Assembly (NCBI GenBank): GCA_035528415.1 | Contig: DATKYQ010000027.1 | Location: 38,979 to 102,978 of the forward strand | Origin: DATKYQ01 sp035528415 | GTDB taxonomy: Bacteria; Myxococcota; B64-G9 | Reading direction: 5' to 3' | DNA: 64,000 nt | Part shown: piece after piece, positions 1 through 7,334 of the stretch | How the letters are laid out: every line of letters starts with the position of its first letter | How positions within the stretch are numbered: position 1 is the first letter of the stretch | Notes under the pieces: generated by a model | Seen by the model: the letters and a program-made list of their open reading frames with translations, nothing else | Told to the model about the DNA's origin: nothing | The model's database searches: none | Position numbers and translations under genes: made by a program

Positions 1-2
1 CC

Positions 3-1022
3 TACATCGTTGCCAATAGCGACAAAGTCGCCATTTACGAAGAAGGAAGCTTCTGTCCCGTTGTACAGGGTGAGGAGTTTTTGAGACTAACCAAGGCTCC
101 AGAATCATTTGAGATGCAGTTTTGCCAAGCGGATGGAGTTCGTTCTGAGGTACTCCACAAGGTCTGGAGCCTCATTTCAAGTGGTGGCGCAAAGGCAGTG
201 AAACTGGCGGTGCTCGACGTTGTTCGTCCGATCTGCGTCTTTGGTGCCTCGCTTCCGGAGTACACCCGGAATACAAGAAAGCTGTCTGACCAGGCAATTG
301 CTGTTCGCCAAGCAGTTCTTTCCGCGCATGACCCCACTAACCTTCTGTTTCGTGAACTACCAGAGGCCTGCGCTTGCAAACACGTTGCCACAGCCAGACG
401 CAAGACAGAATCGAAGCAGAACGCCGATAAGTTTGTAAAACAGCTTGGCGCAGCCTTGTCTGAACTCAGGATGGCTTATACGCAGTTGATTGAACGCATC
501 AAGCAACAAATTATTATGGTTCTCGACCTACCGGTCGAAGGCACCCGCTTCCACGGAATCATTGCAGAACGAGCCGAAGCTATCACGTCTGGTATTACTG
601 AACCTAGGCTGAAGGCCTTCTGCATGCGGTTGTCTGACATCGATCTCCCTGATATCAAATGGATCGAGTCCATCGGCAGCTTTCTGGCCAGTCGACCTCC
701 CTCAAGGTGGAACGATAACGATGAAGGTCAGTTTCAACATGAGCTCGCGGTTCTCGGCACGCGTTTTTCACGCGTCGAGGGTATGCTTTTTAAAAGGGGG
801 ATTGGAACGGGAAAATCAACGGGTGTACGAATTACATTAACTAGGTCAGATGGTCGCGAACGTGAGCGCATTGTTCACACCGATCATGCGCAGGAAGAGG
901 CAATTGCTGATACGGAAGCGGCGATACTAAGACTTGTTTCGGCAAGTGGCGGCACAGGCCTAGCTGCTGCCTCGCGGGCATTGTGGAAGGCGCTTTCCGA
1001 AGCCGGAGAGGAACATGAATAA
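3..1022 (+). CDS. Uncharacterised island protein, C-terminal part (truncated by window edge)
   Basis: The reading frame is open from position 3, so the TTG at 81 is probably not the true start and the gene begins before the window. About 339 residues are visible. I do not recognise the family. The visible part is mixed alpha/beta with a long, probably helical stretch around 420-640 rich in Lys, Arg, Glu and Gln, and a C-terminal segment with a Gly-x-Gly-x-Ser-x-Gly turn near 805-830. It overlaps the next gene by 8 bp (GAACATGAATAA), which implies translational coupling and a shared function with the PAPS-reductase-like enzyme. It could be the tail of a large ATPase or DNA-binding component; the sequence at hand does not decide this. 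Confidence 0.7.
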   Translation, partial: YIVANSDKVAIYEEGSFCPVVQGEEFLRLTKAPESFEMQFCQADGVRSEVLHKVWSLISSGGAKAVKLAVLDVVRPICVFGASLPEYTRNTRKLSDQAIAVRQAVLSAHDPTNLLFRELPEACACKHVATARRKTESKQNADKFVKQLGAALSELRMAYTQLIERIKQQIIMVLDLPVEGTRFHGIIAERAEAITSGITEPRLKAFCMRLSDIDLPDIKWIESIGSFLASRPPSRWNDNDEGQFQHELAVLGTRFSRVEGMLFKRGIGTGKSTGVRITLTRSDGRERERIVHTDHAQEEAIADTEAAILRLVSASGGTGLAAASRALWKALSEAGEEHE

Positions 1023-1821
1023 GGAGCCGAGGCACATTCTCAGCCTTTCCGGGGGAAAGGACAGCACGGCCCTTGCTATTCACATGCGGGACAGGGTCCC
1101 AGAGATGGAGTACGTTTTCTGTGACACGGGCGAGGAACTGAGGGAGACTTACCGATATCTGGATCAGGTCGAGGCCTATCTGGGCAAGCCAATCACTCGT
1201 TTGAACTCCAGGGCTACCTTCGATCACTGGCTCAAGGTTTTCGGTGGATATCTCCCATCGCCCCGGATGCGCTGGTGCACAAAGATGCTCAAACTGAAGC
1301 CGTTTGAGGAGTTTATTGGCGAGGACCCTGTGATCAGCTACATTGGCATCCGGGCCGACGAGGACCGGACAGGCTACATCAGCCATCGCGATAACATCAC
1401 GACTGTATATCCATACAAGGAGGACGGCATTGATCTCAATGGGGTCATGCGCATTCTGGAAGAAAGCGGCATCGGTATGCCCCCATACATGGAATGGGGG
1501 CGTACGCACTCCGGCTGCTATTTTTGTTTCTTTCAGATGAAGATTGAATGGGTTCGTTTGTTGGAGACCTATCCCGCCGACTTCGACAAGGCACAGCGCT
1601 ACGAGGAGGAAAACGCGAAGCCTGGCAGGGATTTTACATGGATTCAGGGAATGCCCTTGCGTGAACTGAGAAAGGGGCAAAATGTTGCTAGCATCAAGCA
1701 AGAGCATGCAGCTAAGCAGCATCGTCTGCGGGAGACACGGACAAATAAAAAGCTCGTGGAGATCTTTGGTCCTATTGATGACTCTGCAGAGTCTGCAGCT
1801 TGTCTGATATGCAGGTTATAG
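1015..1821 (+). CDS. PAPS-reductase / DndC-like adenylylating enzyme
   Basis: A 268-residue protein of the N-type ATP-pyrophosphatase superfamily. The PP-loop SGGKDS is at residues 12-17 and a CDTGEE motif at 36-41, as in APS/PAPS reductases and DndC. Cys88 (in RWCTKMLK), Cys168 and Cys171 (SGCYFC) could hold an iron-sulfur cluster, and a further Cys pair sits at 263 and 266 at the extreme C terminus. In phosphorothioation systems such enzymes activate a substrate with ATP for sulfur insertion into DNA; other members act in sulfate assimilation. No cysteine desulfurase, sulfite reductase or sulfate permease gene is nearby, and the neighbours are nuclease and ATPase genes. A role in DNA or nucleotide modification within a defence system is therefore more likely, but inferred. 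The start at ATG 1015 has GGAGAGG just upstream. Confidence 0.85.
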   Translation: MNKEPRHILSLSGGKDSTALAIHMRDRVPEMEYVFCDTGEELRETYRYLDQVEAYLGKPITRLNSRATFDHWLKVFGGYLPSPRMRWCTKMLKLKPFEEFIGEDPVISYIGIRADEDRTGYISHRDNITTVYPYKEDGIDLNGVMRILEESGIGMPPYMEWGRTHSGCYFCFFQMKIEWVRLLETYPADFDKAQRYEEENAKPGRDFTWIQGMPLRELRKGQNVASIKQEHAAKQHRLRETRTNKKLVEIFGPIDDSAESAACLICRL

Positions 1822-1880
1822 TCATTCAGCAGCAATCATGGCTGTTCGAAGCTTTGCGTATACACTAGGAGATCTGTATT

Positions 1881-3020
1881 TTGAAGGAAGAGAGTATCAT
1901 CACGCTGATATCGCATCTTCTAGCGAGCGATTTCGTTCGTTTGGGACGGACTTGTGGCGCATTAAGTGTCAACACACAGGCTCGCCGCTTCGGACCTTTA
2001 CTCTACCTTCTCCAGCGCGTCGCAGAAGGAAAACGGACAGAAGCCTTACTAACCTCTCTTCCACGAAAAGACCTAGTTGCCTTGACCGCCAATATGCGAC
2101 AATACGTCGGCACTTCCGGGGAGTTGAAAGAAAAGCCGTCAAGTGTTCGTCACTACCTCGATTTAGCTAGAGAGATCGGTTTCCTGGCAAGACAGGGTGG
2201 CTTTTTCTCCCTCACCACATTCGGTAAACTCCTGACAACAATGTGTGGGTCGAACATCCTGCAACCATACCCGCTTGGAGATGCCGTTTGCATATTTGTG
2301 CTTGTACTACTCCTGCGCGTCGATTTCATCGGTCTTCGTAGCCTCGCGGCAATCTTGGACCAAGGCACTTGTTCCTTGGTCGAGGCACGTAAAAAGTATT
2401 ATAAGTCTCTCATCGATTCGCTTTCGCATCTTTCCGAGGCTGCTCGATCAGAGAAGGTCCGACGTGCTGCACGAGACCGCATTATTGCACTCAAGAGCTG
2501 GCGAAAGCCTGACAAGTATTGCGAACACCTTGTGTCGGCTCGTGTATACTGGTTTTCCGAACTCAACCTTATCGATTTGATTCAATGTCGGGGACAGGTC
2601 ATAATCAGTCCTAACGAGAGCGGTGCAAGATGGTTCCGTTCGTTCACCGTTTTTCCTGTGCCCAACTCCGAATCTGTTGCGCGGCTTGCGTTGCTATACG
2701 GGGAGGCAGTTGTGACTGCCGCAGATGGTGTATCGTGTTTATCGGAAGAACGATCTAGCAACGGGCTGTGTGGTTGCCTGTTAGGGCTATTCGAAGCTGT
2801 AACGGACGATTTTGGCGTTCAGAAAGTTCGAAGTGACGTAGTTGCGATGTATTTACTGAGCGGGGGCCTTGGTATTTTGAAAACAGCACCAGATGCACGA
2901 GCAGTATCGTTGGCCAAGACGAACGAGCTACATTGTGGTACATGGAAGTATACGCTCCATACTGGTTCTAGATCCACTCAGTCGTATCTTGTTAAGCAAT
3001 CAGTATCTGGAGAATCATGA
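1881..3020 (+). CDS. Uncharacterised island protein with winged-helix-like segment
   Basis: A 379-residue protein I cannot assign to a family. The TTG start at 1881 is chosen because AGGAGA lies at 1867-1872 with good spacing and the frame fits the whole open region. Residues about 83-118 (SSVRHYLDLAREIGFL, then a short hairpin and LTTFGKLL) look like a winged helix-turn-helix, a pattern seen in DUF4007-like and other proteins beside PAPS-reductase-like genes in defence loci. A hydrophobic helical stretch follows at about 130-160. It overlaps the PIN-like gene by 4 bp (ATGA), so the two are probably translationally coupled. A DNA-sensing or specificity subunit is a reasonable but unproven guess. 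Confidence 0.75.
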   Translation: MKEESIITLISHLLASDFVRLGRTCGALSVNTQARRFGPLLYLLQRVAEGKRTEALLTSLPRKDLVALTANMRQYVGTSGELKEKPSSVRHYLDLAREIGFLARQGGFFSLTTFGKLLTTMCGSNILQPYPLGDAVCIFVLVLLLRVDFIGLRSLAAILDQGTCSLVEARKKYYKSLIDSLSHLSEAARSEKVRRAARDRIIALKSWRKPDKYCEHLVSARVYWFSELNLIDLIQCRGQVIISPNESGARWFRSFTVFPVPNSESVARLALLYGEAVVTAADGVSCLSEERSSNGLCGCLLGLFEAVTDDFGVQKVRSDVVAMYLLSGGLGILKTAPDARAVSLAKTNELHCGTWKYTLHTGSRSTQSYLVKQSVSGES

Positions 3021-3676
3021 GGCAATTCAACAGGAACGTATGTGTCATCGACACATGTAGCATCGTAACGCTCAATGCTATCACGCTGGCTCGCAAGCCG
3101 CTCCTGAAATTGATGCGAGCCCACTTCAACATTCGAGTGTCGAAAGAAGTGAAAGGCGAGATCAATAAGCACCATAAGCTGTTGGATAGCGAAGAAGCAT
3201 CTCGCTGGCCCAAGTTCGTGGGCAGCGTGGTTTTTTCCCCAAGTGCGTTGCGAGCCGATACCACTCTTCGATGCTTCTACACCTCGCCACCTGCTGAGTT
3301 TACGGAGAAGGGTAGAGGTGAGCGCGGCAATGCAAGAGTCTCATTAGAGATTCTGATGTCGAAGGCCTTCGGGCATGTTGTATTTTTATCCGATGACATC
3401 AACGCGAGACGTTCATTTCTTTATGCGATTGGAGATGCATTTCCGGGTGTCGATCTGTGGACGACAACAGACATCGTCCTTTATTTCGGGGCAATATTGA
3501 TGAAGGAAGGTAAATGCACGTGGGACGACGTTTGGAGTGCACTTCGCGATCTTCGTACAAACGCTGCTAATATCACATGTTTTGACAGCTTCAGCAAGGA
3601 TGAACTTATCTCGCTGGCTGGTAAGCACAAGCGGTTACTCAACAGGATTCATACTGTGGCCAAGATGTGGAGGTGA
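3017..3676 (+). CDS. PIN-like domain nuclease
   Basis: A 219-residue protein with the acidic layout of PIN ribonucleases. Asp12 lies in VIDTCSIVTLN at the end of the first strand, Glu48 in SKEVKGEI, Glu102 in RGERGNARVSLEI, and Asp126/127 in VVFLSDDINAR. These match the positions that bind the catalytic metal in PIN domains. The 90-odd residues after this core are unassigned. PIN domains occur as VapC toxins (about 130 residues) and as nuclease subunits of larger systems; this one is too long for a plain VapC and no antitoxin-sized gene precedes it. Its start overlaps the stop of the upstream gene (ATGA), so it is part of the operon. It may be the effector nuclease, by inference from motifs and context. 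Confidence 0.7.
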   Translation: MRQFNRNVCVIDTCSIVTLNAITLARKPLLKLMRAHFNIRVSKEVKGEINKHHKLLDSEEASRWPKFVGSVVFSPSALRADTTLRCFYTSPPAEFTEKGRGERGNARVSLEILMSKAFGHVVFLSDDINARRSFLYAIGDAFPGVDLWTTTDIVLYFGAILMKEGKCTWDDVWSALRDLRTNAANITCFDSFSKDELISLAGKHKRLLNRIHTVAKMWR

Positions 3677-3680
3677 TGCT

Positions 3681-4811
3681 GTGTTTGAGAGATTCAAGAT
3701 TAGAGACACTGCTTTCCCGGTGACTCCTGCGAGCGCCAATGGAGTGAAGTGGTACGGATTTCCCAAACTCCACCGTCGACTGAGCGACGTGATTCGACGC
3801 TCCATGGAAGAGACTGCACGCGTCTGTATCCTCAATCGTGGGCCGTGGGGCGCCGGGAAGACACACGCAGCCACGTATTTTACCGAAAAGTCCAACATTA
3901 AAAAGCCGGTCGGTACATACGGCGCAGTACACACAATCCTTGTGGAGACACCAAAGCAAGGAAGCGGCGCATTCTATGATCTCTTCAAGCGCATCATGAA
4001 CGCCGTGACATTTAGAGTAATCACCGACTGTGTGGTGGCCCTGCGAGGTACAGCAGGAATCGACAAGCTGACTGCCGCACTGATGCGTGCTTGCCAGAAC
4101 GAGGACATTGCGTATGTACTTGCGCATCTTGATGATAAAAACAAGTTGGAAACTCGCGCATATCTCCATGGCACTGTCGGCCTACGGGACATGAGGGCAA
4201 TTGGCGCGGCAACGAAACTTACGTCGGATCACGATTTCGCATGCGCCCTAAATGGCATCATGTGGCTTTTGATACACAGCGGTGGTGGTACCAAGACACG
4301 CTTCAATCGAGTGATTCTCTGGATCGACGAAATGGAGGATCTCGTATACTTTCCGACCAGATACTATTTACCGTTCACACAGACTTTGCGTGGAGTAATT
4401 GACAAGACATCCGAGCACTTAACGCTATTTGTCAATTTCACCTTCACCGAGCCGGAGGAACTCGAGACCATTGGCAGTGTGCTCGGGAATGCCCTAATGG
4501 CGCGCATCAACAATCATGTGGTATTTGAGGACTCCACAGAAGAAGACGTTGAGCAATATCTGTTGGAGCTTCTCGCCGACAACCGCACAGATGGGGAAAA
4601 GTATTCGAAGACACATCCGTTCGATGCGGCAGCGTTCAAGATGATCACCGAAGCATGTGCCACTCACACGCCCCGATATATTAACGGACTTTGCGACATG
4701 CTCTTGCGGAAACTCTGCGAAAGCCCTGCCCCAAAGGGAGACAAGGTAATGGTTACGCGTGAAATGATTGAGGATATCCTCCCGAAGCTGGCCTCACAGC
4801 TGGAGGGCTGA
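3681..4811 (+). CDS. P-loop NTPase of the defence island (KAP/AAA-like)
   Basis: A 376-residue ATPase. With the GTG start at 3681 (GGAGG at 3669-3673) the Walker A motif GPWGAGKT is at about residues 54-61 and the Walker B motif VILWIDEME at 211-219. The GxWGxGKT form of the P-loop recalls KAP-family and related STAND/AAA NTPases. There are no membrane segments. An upstream in-frame ATG at 3537 lies deep inside the PIN-like gene and would add a low-complexity leader, so it is not used. The gene follows the PIN-like gene by 4 bp. In such loci an ATPase of this type often drives assembly or DNA loading of a nuclease complex; this is inference. Confidence 0.8.
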   Translation: MFERFKIRDTAFPVTPASANGVKWYGFPKLHRRLSDVIRRSMEETARVCILNRGPWGAGKTHAATYFTEKSNIKKPVGTYGAVHTILVETPKQGSGAFYDLFKRIMNAVTFRVITDCVVALRGTAGIDKLTAALMRACQNEDIAYVLAHLDDKNKLETRAYLHGTVGLRDMRAIGAATKLTSDHDFACALNGIMWLLIHSGGGTKTRFNRVILWIDEMEDLVYFPTRYYLPFTQTLRGVIDKTSEHLTLFVNFTFTEPEELETIGSVLGNALMARINNHVVFEDSTEEDVEQYLLELLADNRTDGEKYSKTHPFDAAAFKMITEACATHTPRYINGLCDMLLRKLCESPAPKGDKVMVTREMIEDILPKLASQLEG

Positions 4812-4877
4812 AGCGGAACGCACGAACTGTTCACGGGTGAAGAGATCTCTCTGACTTGTCGGGATTGTTTTGCCCAG

Positions 4878-7334
4878 ATGGAATATCTAATGGATACGGA
4901 AACCATCAAAGCTATATTTAAAGAGCTTCTCATTGCTCCAACTGAAAAGGATGTCAACGAAGTTACTCTCTCTTTCCCGGGTGTCTTCGACAACCGCGCT
5001 AACTGGAACCCGCTCGGTGGGAACGAGAGCAATTTTGGTGTCGTGGAGAATCAGCAGTCATCTCCGATTGCCTCGCTCATCGAGAAGATCATCAATTCTA
5101 TTGATGCGATACTCACGCGGCGGTGCATGGAGGCTGGGATTGACCCCACATCACCAGAAGCGCCGCGATCGATGGAAGAGGCCGTCAAGCAATTCTACCA
5201 TAAGGATACCGATAGCTGGCATGAGACATGGGACATGCCTGATTTCCGTCGAGTCCAAGCCGAAGAGATCCAAATCCTTGCGAACGGCCCAAAAAACGAT
5301 ACATCGTTGGTTGTCTATGACAACGGTGAAGGCCAACACCCCGATGACTTTGAAGACACGTTCCTCTCGATTCTCCGGGGCAACAAGAACGATATCCCGT
5401 TTGTTCAAGGGAAATACAACATGGGTGGTACAGGCGCGATCGTCTTTTGTGGCAAGAAGCGATACCAGTTAATCGGGTCTCGTAGATTTACCGGTGATGG
5501 CGACTTTGGCTTTACGCTGGTACGTGAGCATCCCATGACCGAGCATGAGGCGGCGACCAAGAAGAACACGTGGTACGAATACCTTAAGATCGACGGCCAA
5601 ATCCCCCATTTCTCAATCGACACGATGGATCTGGGCCTGCGCGGACGCCGATTCAAGACGGGAACAATACTGAAACTCTACAGCTACGATCTTCCGAGCG
5701 GAGCACGCTCCCCTCGTGAGTTGAACCAAAGCATCAACGAGTTTCTTTTTGAGCCGGCACTGCCTCTTTATACGATCGACACGCCTGAGAGATATCCGAA
5801 CGACAAGGCTCTTGCGCGCCACCTTTTCGGCTTGAAACGGCGGCTTGAGCAGGATGACTCAAAGTACGTCGAGGAAAGCTTCTCAGAAGATTTCGAATCC
5901 TCCGACATCGGTCGGATGAAAATAACTTGCTACATTTTTCGAAGCAAGGTCGATGAGCGGACGGTCAAGGAAACCAAGGCAACAATCCAGCGGGAGTTCT
6001 TCAAGAACAATATGGCAGTCATTTTCTCGTTGAACGGCCAGGTGCACGGGCACTACACGTCCGAATTTATGACTCGATCCCTTAAAATGGCACTTCTAAA
6101 GAATCATCTGTTGATCCACGTGGATTGCATAAACATGAGGTACGGATTCCGCAAAGAACTCTTCATGGCTTCGCGTGACAGACTGAAAGACGGTGAGGAG
6201 ACCCGGCTTCTCCGTTCATCCATCGCGGACATTCTAAAGAAGGGGCGTTTGCAGGAGATATACAAGAAACGCAAGGACTCAATCTCCCTTGAAAGTGGTG
6301 ATACGAGCGAACTGCTGAAGTCGTTCACCCGATCAATCCCACTCAGCACCGATCTTCTCAAGCTGCTCCAAGACACATTCAAGATCGATGTCCAAAAGGC
6401 CAAGGTGAAGGGCAAAGAGGCGAAGAAGAAGGAAAAGCAAAAGGAGGAGAAGAAGCCTTTCAAACCAGAACGATTCCCGAGCTTCTTCTGTTTGGCAGGA
6501 AATGGCACGGAGGCGAAACCGGCCGCAAAGATCCCTCTTGGCAGTATGCGCTCTGTGAAGTTCCTAACCGACGTTGAGGACCAGTATTTCGACCGGACGC
6601 ACGAGCCAGGTGAACTCCAAATATCCTTGCTTAGCTTCAAGCCCAACGAAACGAGCGGCGGTAAATCTCAAGGGGAGCCAAAGCAGCTTTCCGAGCTTGT
6701 TGACGTCAGTAAATCAAGCCCGCGAGAGGGGCAGATTCGGATCGCGTTAGCACCAACACAGAATATTCAGGTTGACGACATGATCCAAATGAAGGCGATT
6801 CTTTCCGGGCCGGGAAGTGAATTCGAAGAGCGATTCTGGGTCAAGATCGTGGCCAAGGATAATCCACCTGAGCGGAAAAAGAAGGAAGAAGAAATCAGAC
6901 CCGAAAGCCTTGGGCTGCCGCAATATCACCTTGTCTACCGTGAACCGCACGACAGCCATCTGACGTGGCAGCAGTTTGAGGATCGAACAGGGGAGGAGAT
7001 GGACTGGTCCGTTATAATGCATCCTTTAGTGGAGGGTGATAAATTATCTGCGATCTGGATCAACATGGACAGCAATGTCCTCAAATCTCACAAAGGTCTC
7101 ATCAGATCCATTACGGAAGAGCAAATTGAGTTGGCGGAAAAGAAGTACGTGAGTTCCGTTTACTTCCATACTCTTTTCCTGTTCACCATCGCGAAGAATC
7201 GGCATTACACGATCCACCGTGAAGAAGCGGAAGTGGACCTTGGCGATTTTCTGAAAGACGTGTTCTCGTCGTACTACTCGGAGTTTCTTTTGAACTTCGG
7301 GACCGAACAACTCATGGAAAGTCTCGATCTGTAA
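4878..7334 (+). CDS. GHKL (HSP90/MutL-type) ATPase, large island protein
   Basis: An 818-residue protein. Its N-terminal third carries a Bergerat fold: an N-box with EKIINSID at 69-76, DNGEGQ at 148-153 for the nucleotide base, and GKYNMGGTGA at 178-187 as the ATP lid. Residues about 500-525 form a very basic Lys/Glu-rich linker, followed by a beta-rich domain and a C-terminal helical part that I do not recognise. GHKL ATPases of this size occur in several defence systems (for example with MutL-like or DUF1998-like partners) as ATP-driven clamps. ATG 4890 is an alternative start; neither start has a clear ribosome-binding site. The last 23 bp overlap the 3' end of the convergent resident gene, which suggests an insertion edge. 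Confidence 0.85.
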   Translation: MEYLMDTETIKAIFKELLIAPTEKDVNEVTLSFPGVFDNRANWNPLGGNESNFGVVENQQSSPIASLIEKIINSIDAILTRRCMEAGIDPTSPEAPRSMEEAVKQFYHKDTDSWHETWDMPDFRRVQAEEIQILANGPKNDTSLVVYDNGEGQHPDDFEDTFLSILRGNKNDIPFVQGKYNMGGTGAIVFCGKKRYQLIGSRRFTGDGDFGFTLVREHPMTEHEAATKKNTWYEYLKIDGQIPHFSIDTMDLGLRGRRFKTGTILKLYSYDLPSGARSPRELNQSINEFLFEPALPLYTIDTPERYPNDKALARHLFGLKRRLEQDDSKYVEESFSEDFESSDIGRMKITCYIFRSKVDERTVKETKATIQREFFKNNMAVIFSLNGQVHGHYTSEFMTRSLKMALLKNHLLIHVDCINMRYGFRKELFMASRDRLKDGEETRLLRSSIADILKKGRLQEIYKKRKDSISLESGDTSELLKSFTRSIPLSTDLLKLLQDTFKIDVQKAKVKGKEAKKKEKQKEEKKPFKPERFPSFFCLAGNGTEAKPAAKIPLGSMRSVKFLTDVEDQYFDRTHEPGELQISLLSFKPNETSGGKSQGEPKQLSELVDVSKSSPREGQIRIALAPTQNIQVDDMIQMKAILSGPGSEFEERFWVKIVAKDNPPERKKKEEEIRPESLGLPQYHLVYREPHDSHLTWQQFEDRTGEEMDWSVIMHPLVEGDKLSAIWINMDSNVLKSHKGLIRSITEEQIELAEKKYVSSVYFHTLFLFTIAKNRHYTIHREEAEVDLGDFLKDVFSSYYSEFLLNFGTEQLMESLDL

